Assembly (NCBI RefSeq): GCF_001567585.1
Contig: NZ_LRQV01000067.1
Coordinates: 1-35,986, forward strand
Origin: Micromonospora rosaria
GTDB lineage: Bacteria > Actinomycetota > Actinomycetes > Mycobacteriales > Micromonosporaceae
DNA length: 35,986 nt
Direction of reading: 5' to 3'
Part shown: positions 1 through 6,668 of the stretch, one piece after another
How positions within the stretch are numbered: the first letter of the stretch is position 1
Layout of the letters: each line of letters starts with the position of its first letter
Made by a program: the position numbers and the translations under genes
The notes under the pieces: generated by a model
Told to the model about the DNA's origin: nothing
Database searches by the model: none
Seen by the model: only the letters and a program-made list of their open reading frames with translations

Positions 1-328
1 CGGCCGGCAGGGTGGCCGACCGGAGCCGGTCGGCGACCGCCGTCGCCCAGGCCAGCAGCTCCTCGGTGGACGCCGTCGCGCTCGGCGCGGACGCCCCCGC
101 CGCCGGTGCCGCCGCACCCGCGCCGGCCGGCGTCTCCGCCCCGGCCGGCGGGGACACCGCCGGCGCGGTCAGCAGGCCGGTCGCCGCCTCGTCGAACGCC
201 GACACCGGCAGGCAGCAGAACTCCGGCACCCGGAAGCCGGCCAGGCGCAGCCGCTCCTGCCGGGCGAACTTGTGCCCGACCAGGGTGGCGTCGGTCAGCC
301 GGGGGTCACCGGCCCGGATCAGCGCCAT
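1..328 (-). CDS. PEP/pyruvate-binding-domain-like protein, N-terminal part (runs off left edge)
   Basis: This is the N-terminal ~109 residues of a gene leaving the window. After the start (MALIRAGDPRLTDA) comes TLVGHKFARQERLRLAGF and then RVPEFCCLPVSAFDEA. This has the shape of the opening of the PEP-synthase/PPDK/rifampin-phosphotransferase ATP-binding domain, which usually reads 'GGKganLarL..aGlpVPpGFc'. Here VGHK replaces the usual GGK. An Ala/Pro-rich low-complexity insertion (roughly residues 50-88) follows, which is unusual for the family. The ATG at 328 overlaps the TGA of the upstream methyltransferase (TGATG), so the two are almost certainly translationally coupled; in-frame GTG codons at 331 and 334 are alternative starts. 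A family role would be ATP-driven phosphoryl transfer to a small hydroxylated or enol substrate. The assignment rests on N-terminal pattern only and the catalytic part is not visible. Confidence 0.55.
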   Translation of the reverse strand, partial: MALIRAGDPRLTDATLVGHKFARQERLRLAGFRVPEFCCLPVSAFDEAATGLLTAPAVSPPAGAETPAGAGAAAPAAGASAPSATASTEELLAWATAVADRLRSATLPA

Positions 329-1005
329 CACCACACCCCGGGCAGCAGGCGGGGCCGGCCGGTGGCGAACTCCGGGTAGCCGGGGACCGCCCACAGCACC
401 CGCTCCTCGGTGCGGATCCGCCACACCAGCACCGCCACCAGCGCCACCAGCGCCAGCACGCTGACCACGTGGTGGAAGAAGAGGACGAAGCCGAGGTTGG
501 CCAGCAGCATCCCGGAGTAGGCCGGGTGCCGGACCAGGCGGTACGGGCCGGTGGTCACGATCGGGTGCTGCTGCCGCCGGACCACGTGGTGGGTGTAGAG
601 CGCCCCGAGCACCCGGATGGCCACCAGCCGCAGGACGATCCCGGCGACGAAGAGCGCGATCGGCGGCACCATCCACCACGACCACCCCGACCAGGGGGTG
701 GCCGGCAGCACCGTGACGATCACCAGGAGCATCCGGGTGCTGGCGTACGCGGCCAGGGTGCGGATCTCCACCGCCGGCGCCGACGAGCGGCGGAAGGTCA
801 CCGGGATCTCCGCGCCGATCCAGGCGAGGTACGCGCCGGCCAGCAGCCCGGAGACCAGGTGCTCGGGTGCGGCGGCGTGGGCGAGGTGCCAGACGGCCCG
901 GCTGCCGAGTACGGCCAGCGCGACCACGAACAGCACCCGGGTCAGCAGGGTCACCGGGTCCACCGTCCGGCGGGTGGCTCCGGCGGTCGCGTCCGTGCGG
1001 GTCAC
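328..1005 (-). CDS. Isoprenylcysteine carboxyl methyltransferase (ICMT/PEMT)-like integral membrane methyltransferase
   Basis: A 225-residue membrane protein with about five hydrophobic segments (roughly residues 18-36, 51-67, 90-101, 111-134 and 168-196). The C-terminal half carries the family signature GPYRLVRHPAYSGML (153-167), and the acidic pair EE at 200-201 precedes a GYPEF motif (209-213), as in ICMT and phospholipid methyltransferases that bind S-adenosylmethionine at the membrane face. The GTG start at 1005 overlaps the TGA of the AfsA-like gene by 4 nt (GTGA), and its stop overlaps the next start, so it is the middle gene of a tight three-gene operon. In this context it more likely methylates a small lipophilic product, for example a carboxyl, hydroxyl or phosphate, than a protein; that is inference. 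The family call is firm and the substrate is unknown. Confidence 0.85.
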   Translation of the reverse strand: MTRTDATAGATRRTVDPVTLLTRVLFVVALAVLGSRAVWHLAHAAAPEHLVSGLLAGAYLAWIGAEIPVTFRRSSAPAVEIRTLAAYASTRMLLVIVTVLPATPWSGWSWWMVPPIALFVAGIVLRLVAIRVLGALYTHHVVRRQQHPIVTTGPYRLVRHPAYSGMLLANLGFVLFFHHVVSVLALVALVAVLVWRIRTEERVLWAVPGYPEFATGRPRLLPGVW

Positions 1006-1952
1006 TTGTGTCCTTCCTGGTTGGTGGCGGGCGTGGCCGGATGGCGCAGCCGCTGGTAGACCGCCTCGGGAGCGGCGTAGTACCGGAAGCCGACGTGCCC
1101 CCGGCGGACCCCGTCGACCAGCACGTCGAAGACGAGACTGCGCCGGCCCTTGGCGGGTGGGATCGGCGTCCAGCTCAGTTCCACGTCGCCGTGGACCGTG
1201 CCGGGCAGGTCCGCGTCCAGGTCGAGCAGCACGAACCTCAGGTCCGGGCTGGCGTGGTGCGCGACGTGGTTGATCATGGTGGCGTACTGGCGGGCCGCGT
1301 CGATGACCAGTTCCACCTGGTCCGGCTCGCCGGGCGGGCTGGCCAACGGGTGGCCCGCGAACGGCCGGCGGACGGCGACCGTCTGGTCGGCCCCGGTCGG
1401 GACCATCTCCGAGATCAGGACGTTCTGGGCCAGCCGCCGGTGCACCAGGGCCGGCTCGGCCGCCGGCGTCTCCGCCGGCAGCAGGCGGGCCGTGGGCCGC
1501 CGGACGGCCGGCGCCTCGACGGCCCCGAACTCGACGTGGCCCGTGCAGACGGCGGTGCCCGCCTGCTCGGCCCGTACGGTGAGCGCCCCCTCGGGCCCGC
1601 CGGTGTCGGCGGCGGCCACCCGGATCGTCCGCTCCAATTCGCAGAAGAGCGGAAATCGCAGCGTCGTCCGGATTCGCCGGTCGATCCCCTCCACCGGCGT
1701 GCCGGTGGCCCTGACCAGTTGGAAGACGCCGCAGATGAGGGCCATGCCGGGTACGTGGTCGAGTGGATGGTCGAACAAATAGGGATCATCGTGGTCCAGG
1801 TCGAGCGTCGCCGACCAGCGGCGGACCGCCGTCGAATTCTCCTCGTCGAGATCGCGCAGCAACTCTGCCGTCCGTTGTGGATCAGCGTGGCCGGTAGCCG
1901 GTCGGGTATCCAGTGACACTGCGATCCGCCCCCCATCGGTCTCGTTGTTCAC
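1002..1952 (-). CDS. AfsA/ScbA-family butenolide (gamma-butyrolactone) synthase homologue
   Basis: A 316-residue protein with two AfsA-type hotdog repeats. The diagnostic stretches are DHVPGMALICGVFQL (65-79) and HRRLAQNVLISEM (171-183), equivalent to the family 'VHk...NVLv' segment, followed by VELVIDAARQY (213-223) in the second hotdog. AfsA-family enzymes condense a beta-ketoacyl thioester with dihydroxyacetone phosphate to make the phosphorylated butenolide precursor of A-factor-like signals. The first hotdog has ICGVFQL where the family usually has LLEAARQ, so the usual Glu is absent there, while the second keeps an acidic DAARQ. The start is uncertain: GTG 1952 has a weak ribosome site, and GTG 1919 lies after a GGGGGGCGG stretch. 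It is the first gene of an overlapping operon with a membrane methyltransferase and a PEP-binding-type protein. No ScbR-like receptor gene is visible beside it. Confidence 0.85.
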   Translation of the reverse strand: MNNETDGGRIAVSLDTRPATGHADPQRTAELLRDLDEENSTAVRRWSATLDLDHDDPYLFDHPLDHVPGMALICGVFQLVRATGTPVEGIDRRIRTTLRFPLFCELERTIRVAAADTGGPEGALTVRAEQAGTAVCTGHVEFGAVEAPAVRRPTARLLPAETPAAEPALVHRRLAQNVLISEMVPTGADQTVAVRRPFAGHPLASPPGEPDQVELVIDAARQYATMINHVAHHASPDLRFVLLDLDADLPGTVHGDVELSWTPIPPAKGRRSLVFDVLVDGVRRGHVGFRYYAAPEAVYQRLRHPATPATNQEGHK

Positions 1953-2005
1953 GCGATCGTTGATTGCCGGTGGGACGCACGCAAGCTTCGACCGTTCTCA
2001 TTCTC

Positions 2006-2021
2006 GGTCCGGTTCCGGACC
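2006..2021. promoter_or_regulatory. Perfect inverted repeat, candidate operator upstream of the AfsA-like operon
   Basis: GGTCCGG-TT-CCGGACC is a perfect 7+2+7 repeat about 55 bp upstream of the GTG at 1952. Genes for butenolide synthases are often controlled by TetR-type receptors binding palindromes in this position, but the sequence does not obviously match the known AT-rich ARE consensus. Regulatory function is inferred from symmetry and position only. Confidence 0.35.
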
Positions 2022-2049
2022 CAGGTCCGCCACCTCGGGCTACGGCAGA

Positions 2050-2059
2050 GTTACGTAAC
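2050..2059. promoter_or_regulatory. Perfect 10-bp palindrome, candidate regulatory site
   Basis: GTTACGTAAC is perfectly self-complementary and unusually AT-rich for this genome. It lies about 100 bp upstream of the AfsA-like start. It could be a repressor half-site or chance. Confidence 0.25.
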
Positions 2060-2232
2060 GTTCCAGGATGGACACTCCGGATTGTCGACGGTACGACCGG
2101 GACCGTGCGGAATGCACCACCCGGTCGATCACCGCCCGCCGACCCGGTGGTGCCGACCGCCGTGGACTTGTCGACGGTGCCCGCTGCGCGGCATTCGTGG
2201 TGGTTGCCGCGCCGGTGCCCGGACACGGCACA

Positions 2233-2261
2233 GCCGCCGGGAGGGGTGCCCTCCCGGCGGC
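2233..2261 (-). terminator. Hairpin terminator after the first GH87 gene
   Basis: A perfect 13-bp GC stem (GCCGCCGGGAGGG pairing with its complement) closes on a 3-nt loop, 14 bp beyond the stop of the GH87-like gene ending at 2275. There is no long U tract, as is common in actinomycete terminators. It should insulate the glucanase gene from the AfsA-like operon on the same strand. Confidence 0.8.
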
Positions 2262-2274
2262 CGTGGCGGTGCCG

Positions 2275-5200
2275 TCAGTTGCGGGTGATGGTGAACGTGC
2301 TGGTGGTGTTGCGGATGTCCTGCCAGTTGTTGCTCAACCGCAGGTTGGTAAAGGTCACCGAGCCGACCGCCGGGCCCTGGCCCTGCTCCGGCAGCTCGTT
2401 GACCCAGATCCCGAAGCCCGACTTGGCGTCGAAGGCGTCACCGCTGCGCCGCGCGCCCGAGATCGACACGTTGGTGAAGACCGTGTCGGTGACCGGGTTC
2501 TCCGGCTGGTTGCCGGTGTACTTGGTCTGGAACATGATGCCCGAGTACGTCGGATCGACGATGTCCACGTCGCTGACGCGGATGCCACGGAACTCCTTCG
2601 ACGCGGAGAACACCCAGATCGCCGGGAAGGTCTGCGCGCCCCAGAAGTGTCCGCCGGCCCGGATCAGTGAGATGTTCTCGAACCGGGTCGGTGGGCTGGC
2701 CCCGAACCCGACGAAGGGGTAGCCGAAGTCCAGCGAGCTGATGGTGATTCCGGAGTACGTCAACATATCCGCGATGTAGAGATTGCGGAAGATGTTGTCG
2801 TACCCGCCGTACACGGCGATCCCGGCGGCCCGCCAGGTCAGCGTGGCGCTGAGGTTCTCGAACACATTGCCGTGATTTCCGGTGGCGGCGCCCTGGTCGG
2901 TCGCGGAGAACAACGCGAACGCGTCGTCGCCGTTGGACCGGCCCTCCGAGTTGCTGATCAGGTTGTTCGTGCTGCCATTGGTCATGTTCACCGCGTCGGC
3001 GAAGGTGTTCCGGAACCGGCTATTGGTGATCTTCAACCCGCTGACGCTCACCCCCCAGTACGCGCACACCGTGTGCTCGACCCAGACGTTGTCCAGGGTC
3101 AGGTTGTCGACGTCCTTCAGCTCGCCCCAGACCTTGCCCGGCCCGTCCTGGCGGGTGGTGTAGTTGCCGAAGAAGGCCAGGTGCTCGAAGGACGACCCGC
3201 TCGCGCTGGGCTCCACCCGGAAACCGGCGTCGGTGTTCTGCTGCGACGGCGGCGTCTGGAAGCGGGTGAACCACATCCCCGCGCCGACCACCTTCACCGG
3301 CTTGCCGTACACCTGGAGCTTCTGGGCGGTCTCGTACGTGCCCGGCGGCAGGTAGACCCCGACCAGGGTGCCGGTGGTGTCCATCCGGACCGCGTCCAGC
3401 GCGCTCTGCACGTCGGCGTGGCCGAACCCGTTGGGCACCCGGTACCGCGCCGGGTCCGGGTTGTCCCGGGGGGTCACCTGCTCCAGGTTGACGAAGTCGA
3501 TGGCGTACGTGGTGGTGTTCGCCGGGTCCTTCTGCAACCGGATCCGGCTGCCCGCCGGGATGGTCGAGTCGAGCAGCACGTTCGCCTCGTCGTAGAGGTG
3601 CCGGGGCGGCCCGGCGCTCGGCGAGTCGCTCGGGCTGGCCTCCGCGCCGTACAGCCAGATGTGCTTCGAGGTGAGGCTGACCGGCTTGTGCAGCACCCCG
3701 TTGACGTAGATGTTCAGCGTCGCGGTGATTCCGCCCCCGTTCGGGGCGTCCGGGATGGAGAAGCGGGTGACCAGGGCGTTGGCCGGTGCCCTGGTGGTCC
3801 ACTCGACGTACGCGCCGGTGCTGTTCAGGGTCACCGCCCGCCGGCCGGACGCCTCGCCGGCCAGGTCACCGATGGTCCGGTTCGGCCCGACCACCTGCGC
3901 CCCACCGCCGACCGAGCCCTCCTCTGCCTCGTACATGTCGTACGGCAGGTTGGCGCCCCGGCCCACGAACAGCGGTCGCTCGCTGGTGTTGTTGGCCCGC
4001 TTGACGGGCACCTCGTTGGCGTCGGCGGCGACCACCACCCGGACGGTGTACCGGCCGTTGGCCGCCGGCCAGGTGCCCAGGTCGACCGGGCCGGCCGTGG
4101 CACCGGCGCCGATCGTGCCGGAGTACGCGCCGGTGAGGGTGCGGACCACGGTGCCGGTGTCGGTGAGCAGGGTGAGTGTGACGCCGTGCGCGCCGCCCGC
4201 CGAGGCGACCGTCCCCTGGTTGCGCAGGGTCACCGCGAACCGGACCGTGGCGCCCGCGTTCGGCGTGCCGGGTGACCAGGTCACCGCCGAGGCGACCAGG
4301 TCGGAACTCGACACCGGGGTGACCGTCAGCCGGGTCGGGCTGGTCAGACTGTTGTTCGACTCGTCCTGCTCGATGACCCGGTTCGCCTCGTCGACGGTGG
4401 CGCTGAGCTGGTAGCTGCCGGCGTCGCGGGGGTCGACGGTGGTCGACACGGTGGTCGACGCGCCGGCCGCGAGGGCACCGACCGGGGCCTGGCCGACGGT
4501 CGTCCCGTCGAGGGCGAAGCCGACCGTCGTCGCCCCGGCCGCCAGGGTGCCGGCGTTGCGCACGGTGGCGGTGAGCGTGATCCGGTCGGTCTCCACCGGG
4601 GCGGCGGGAGCGACGGTCAGGGTGGTGACGGTGAGGTCCGGGTTCGGCGCCGGGGTGCCGATCACCTGGAGTTCGGCGACCTGCCCGTTGGCCGACCCGG
4701 TGTTCGCGGTGAACTGGAGCCGCACGTCGGCGGCGGTCGCCGACACCGGGACGGTCACCGTGTTGCCGCCGGCCGGGCTGAACGAGTAGGCCGCCGCGCC
4801 GACCAGCGTGCTGAACCCGGCGGCGGCCTGCTCCCGACCGAGGATCTGGAAGGTCTGGGTCCGCGGCCCCCACGCCGGGTCCGGGTTCAGCTTCACCACG
4901 ACCGCGCTGATGCTGGCGTTGGCGCCGAGCGCGACGGTCAGCGTGCTCGGGTACGCCCCGGGCGCACCCTCCCAGTACGTGGTGACGTCGTCGTCGACGG
5001 CGTTGGCGGCGGTGAAGACGTGCACCGTCGACGAGGCGGTGGCCGGCTTGCCGGCGGCGAGGTTGCGCCCACCCGGGGTGCTGCCGGTCCGGGTGACGGT
5101 GTTGCTGTTCGCCGAGGCGTTGCCGGCGGCGTCCCTGGCCCGGACGTGGTACGTGACCGTCGCGCTGGCCGGCTGGGTGTCGGTGTGGGTGAGGGTGGTG

Positions 5201-6561
5201 CCGGAGACGCTGGCCCGTAGGACGTTGTTGGCGTAGATGTCGTATCCGGTCACGCCGACGTTGTCGGTGGCGGCGGACCAGGTGAGCCGGATCTGTCCGG
5301 TGGCCGGTTGGGTGTACGCCAGGTTCGTCGGGGCGGTCGGCGGCTGGGTGTCGCCGCTGCTGCCGGTCCGGGTGACGGTGTTGCTGTTCGCCGAGGTGTT
5401 GCCGGCGGCGTCCCTCGCCCGGACGTGGTACGTCACGGTGGCGTCGGCGGGTTGGGTGTCGGTGTAGGTGAGCGTCGAGCCGGAGACGCTGGCCCGCAGG
5501 ACGTTGTTGGCGTAGATGTCGTATCCGGTCACGCCGACGTTGTCGGTGGCGGCGGACCAGGTGAGCCGGATCTGTCCGGTGGCCGGTTGGGTGAAGGCCA
5601 GGTTCGTCGGCGCGGCCGGCGGCTGGGTGTCCCCGCTGGCCGGCCCGTACACCTCGAGCTCGGCGAGCTGACCGGCCGGCCAGCCGGTGTTCGCGGTGAC
5701 CAGGAGCCGCACGTAGCGGGTCGACGCCGCGCCGACCGGGACGGTCACCGTGTTCCCGGCCGCCGGGGTGAACGCGTACCCGGCGGAGGCGACCAGGGTG
5801 CTGAACGTCGACCCGGTGGTGCTGCCCTGCACGGTGAGCGTCTGGGTGCGCGCCGCCCAGCCGCCGGGCAGCCTGAGCACCAGCCGGTCGACGGTGACCG
5901 TGGCCCCGAGGTCCACCTGGATCCACTGCGGGAAGGCGTTGTTGGCGCTCTCCCAGTAGGAGCCCGGGTTGCCATCGTTGGCGTTGCCGGCGACGTGGAC
6001 GTCGGCGTGGCCGCTGGCGGACATGCTCCGGCCCGCCGCCAGGTTGGTCGACGAGCTGGCCGCCCCGTACACCTCCAGCTCGGCGAGCTGCGCGGCCGGC
6101 CAGCCGGTGTTCGCGGTGACCGCGACCCGGACGTACCGGGTGGTGGTCGCCGGGAAGTCGAGGGTGACGGTGTTGCCGCCGGCCGGGCCGAAGACGCGGC
6201 CCGCCGAGCCGACGATCGTGCCGAAGCCGCTGCCGTCCGCGCTGCCCTGCACCGACAGCGTCTGGGTGCGCGACTCCCAGCCCGTCGGCAGCTTCAGCTT
6301 CACCTGGTCGATCGAGCGGCCGGAGCCCAGGTCGACCTGGACCCACTGCGGGAGGGCGCCGCTGCTCTCCCAGTAGGTGCCGGCGTCGCCGTCGGTGACG
6401 GCGGTCGCGACGTAGGAGCCGTTGGCGCTGCTGGCCGTCGCGGGTCGGCCGGCGGCGAGGTTCGGGCCGCCGGCCGCGACGGCCGCCGGTGCGGGCGCCA
6501 CGGTGAGCACGAGGCCGACCGCGACGAGCACGGCGGTCAACCGGGTACGGAATCTGGACAT
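2275..6561 (-). CDS. Secreted multimodular GH87-type alpha-1,3-glucanase (mycodextranase/mutanase family)
   Basis: A 1428-residue exported enzyme. A Sec signal peptide ending near AVAA (about residue 30) is followed by two F5/8-type C (discoidin/CBM32-like) domains (about 33-165 and 172-305), two nearly identical FN3 domains (about 308-400 and 401-493), a third F5/8C domain (about 500-635), two CARDB-like beta domains (about 640-865), a CBM6/35-like domain (about 875-1010), and a right-handed beta-helix catalytic region to the C-terminus. The helix has Asp1189 followed 23 and 24 residues later by Asp1212-Asp1213, the spacing I recall for the catalytic aspartates of GH87 alpha-1,3-glucanases. 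I chose ATG 6561 because it opens directly into the signal peptide; an in-frame extension to 6660 would precede it with Pro-rich non-signal sequence. It is the last gene of the alpha-glucan locus, separated from the other GH87 gene by a strong hairpin, so it may have its own promoter. Polysaccharide lyase or other beta-helix activity is the alternative. Confidence 0.8.
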   Translation of the reverse strand: MSRFRTRLTAVLVAVGLVLTVAPAPAAVAAGGPNLAAGRPATASSANGSYVATAVTDGDAGTYWESSGALPQWVQVDLGSGRSIDQVKLKLPTGWESRTQTLSVQGSADGSGFGTIVGSAGRVFGPAGGNTVTLDFPATTTRYVRVAVTANTGWPAAQLAELEVYGAASSSTNLAAGRSMSASGHADVHVAGNANDGNPGSYWESANNAFPQWIQVDLGATVTVDRLVLRLPGGWAARTQTLTVQGSTTGSTFSTLVASAGYAFTPAAGNTVTVPVGAASTRYVRLLVTANTGWPAGQLAELEVYGPASGDTQPPAAPTNLAFTQPATGQIRLTWSAATDNVGVTGYDIYANNVLRASVSGSTLTYTDTQPADATVTYHVRARDAAGNTSANSNTVTRTGSSGDTQPPTAPTNLAYTQPATGQIRLTWSAATDNVGVTGYDIYANNVLRASVSGTTLTHTDTQPASATVTYHVRARDAAGNASANSNTVTRTGSTPGGRNLAAGKPATASSTVHVFTAANAVDDDVTTYWEGAPGAYPSTLTVALGANASISAVVVKLNPDPAWGPRTQTFQILGREQAAAGFSTLVGAAAYSFSPAGGNTVTVPVSATAADVRLQFTANTGSANGQVAELQVIGTPAPNPDLTVTTLTVAPAAPVETDRITLTATVRNAGTLAAGATTVGFALDGTTVGQAPVGALAAGASTTVSTTVDPRDAGSYQLSATVDEANRVIEQDESNNSLTSPTRLTVTPVSSSDLVASAVTWSPGTPNAGATVRFAVTLRNQGTVASAGGAHGVTLTLLTDTGTVVRTLTGAYSGTIGAGATAGPVDLGTWPAANGRYTVRVVVAADANEVPVKRANNTSERPLFVGRGANLPYDMYEAEEGSVGGGAQVVGPNRTIGDLAGEASGRRAVTLNSTGAYVEWTTRAPANALVTRFSIPDAPNGGGITATLNIYVNGVLHKPVSLTSKHIWLYGAEASPSDSPSAGPPRHLYDEANVLLDSTIPAGSRIRLQKDPANTTTYAIDFVNLEQVTPRDNPDPARYRVPNGFGHADVQSALDAVRMDTTGTLVGVYLPPGTYETAQKLQVYGKPVKVVGAGMWFTRFQTPPSQQNTDAGFRVEPSASGSSFEHLAFFGNYTTRQDGPGKVWGELKDVDNLTLDNVWVEHTVCAYWGVSVSGLKITNSRFRNTFADAVNMTNGSTNNLISNSEGRSNGDDAFALFSATDQGAATGNHGNVFENLSATLTWRAAGIAVYGGYDNIFRNLYIADMLTYSGITISSLDFGYPFVGFGASPPTRFENISLIRAGGHFWGAQTFPAIWVFSASKEFRGIRVSDVDIVDPTYSGIMFQTKYTGNQPENPVTDTVFTNVSISGARRSGDAFDAKSGFGIWVNELPEQGQGPAVGSVTFTNLRLSNNWQDIRNTTSTFTITRN
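5081..5638 (-). repeat. Tandem duplication encoding two FN3 domains
   Basis: Two adjacent units with a 279-bp (93-codon) period are almost identical at the DNA level; for example CTGCCGGTCCGGGTGACGGT begins at both 5081 and 5360. The unit encodes one fibronectin type III domain of the GH87-like enzyme. The high identity implies a recent duplication or ongoing gene conversion. Confidence 0.9.
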
Positions 6562-6625
6562 GGGGGATCGACACCTTCTTCCGGGGAGGTGGAGAGGCGT
6601 TACGGGTGCCGCGGGGGCGGCGGGG

Positions 6626-6665
6626 GTGGGGTGGGCCCCGGTCGGCGTCCCGGGGCCCACCCCAC
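6626..6665 (-). terminator. Strong hairpin between the two GH87 genes
   Basis: A perfect 16-bp stem (GTGGGGTGGGCCCCGG and its complement) with an 8-nt loop begins 3 bp after the stop of the upstream GH87 gene (ends 6669). It probably terminates or strongly attenuates the operon before the second GH87 gene. Confidence 0.8.
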
Positions 6666-6668
6666 GAC

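Larger units (their letters stand above)
1953..2232. other. Non-coding leader region upstream of the AfsA-like gene
   Basis: No credible gene was found here. The stretch separates the 3' end of the GH87 gene and its terminator from the AfsA-like operon, and so should hold that operon's promoter. It contains a perfect 16-bp inverted repeat at 2006-2021 and a perfect 10-bp palindrome at 2050-2059, listed separately. I could not identify a convincing -35/-10 pair. Confidence 0.5.
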
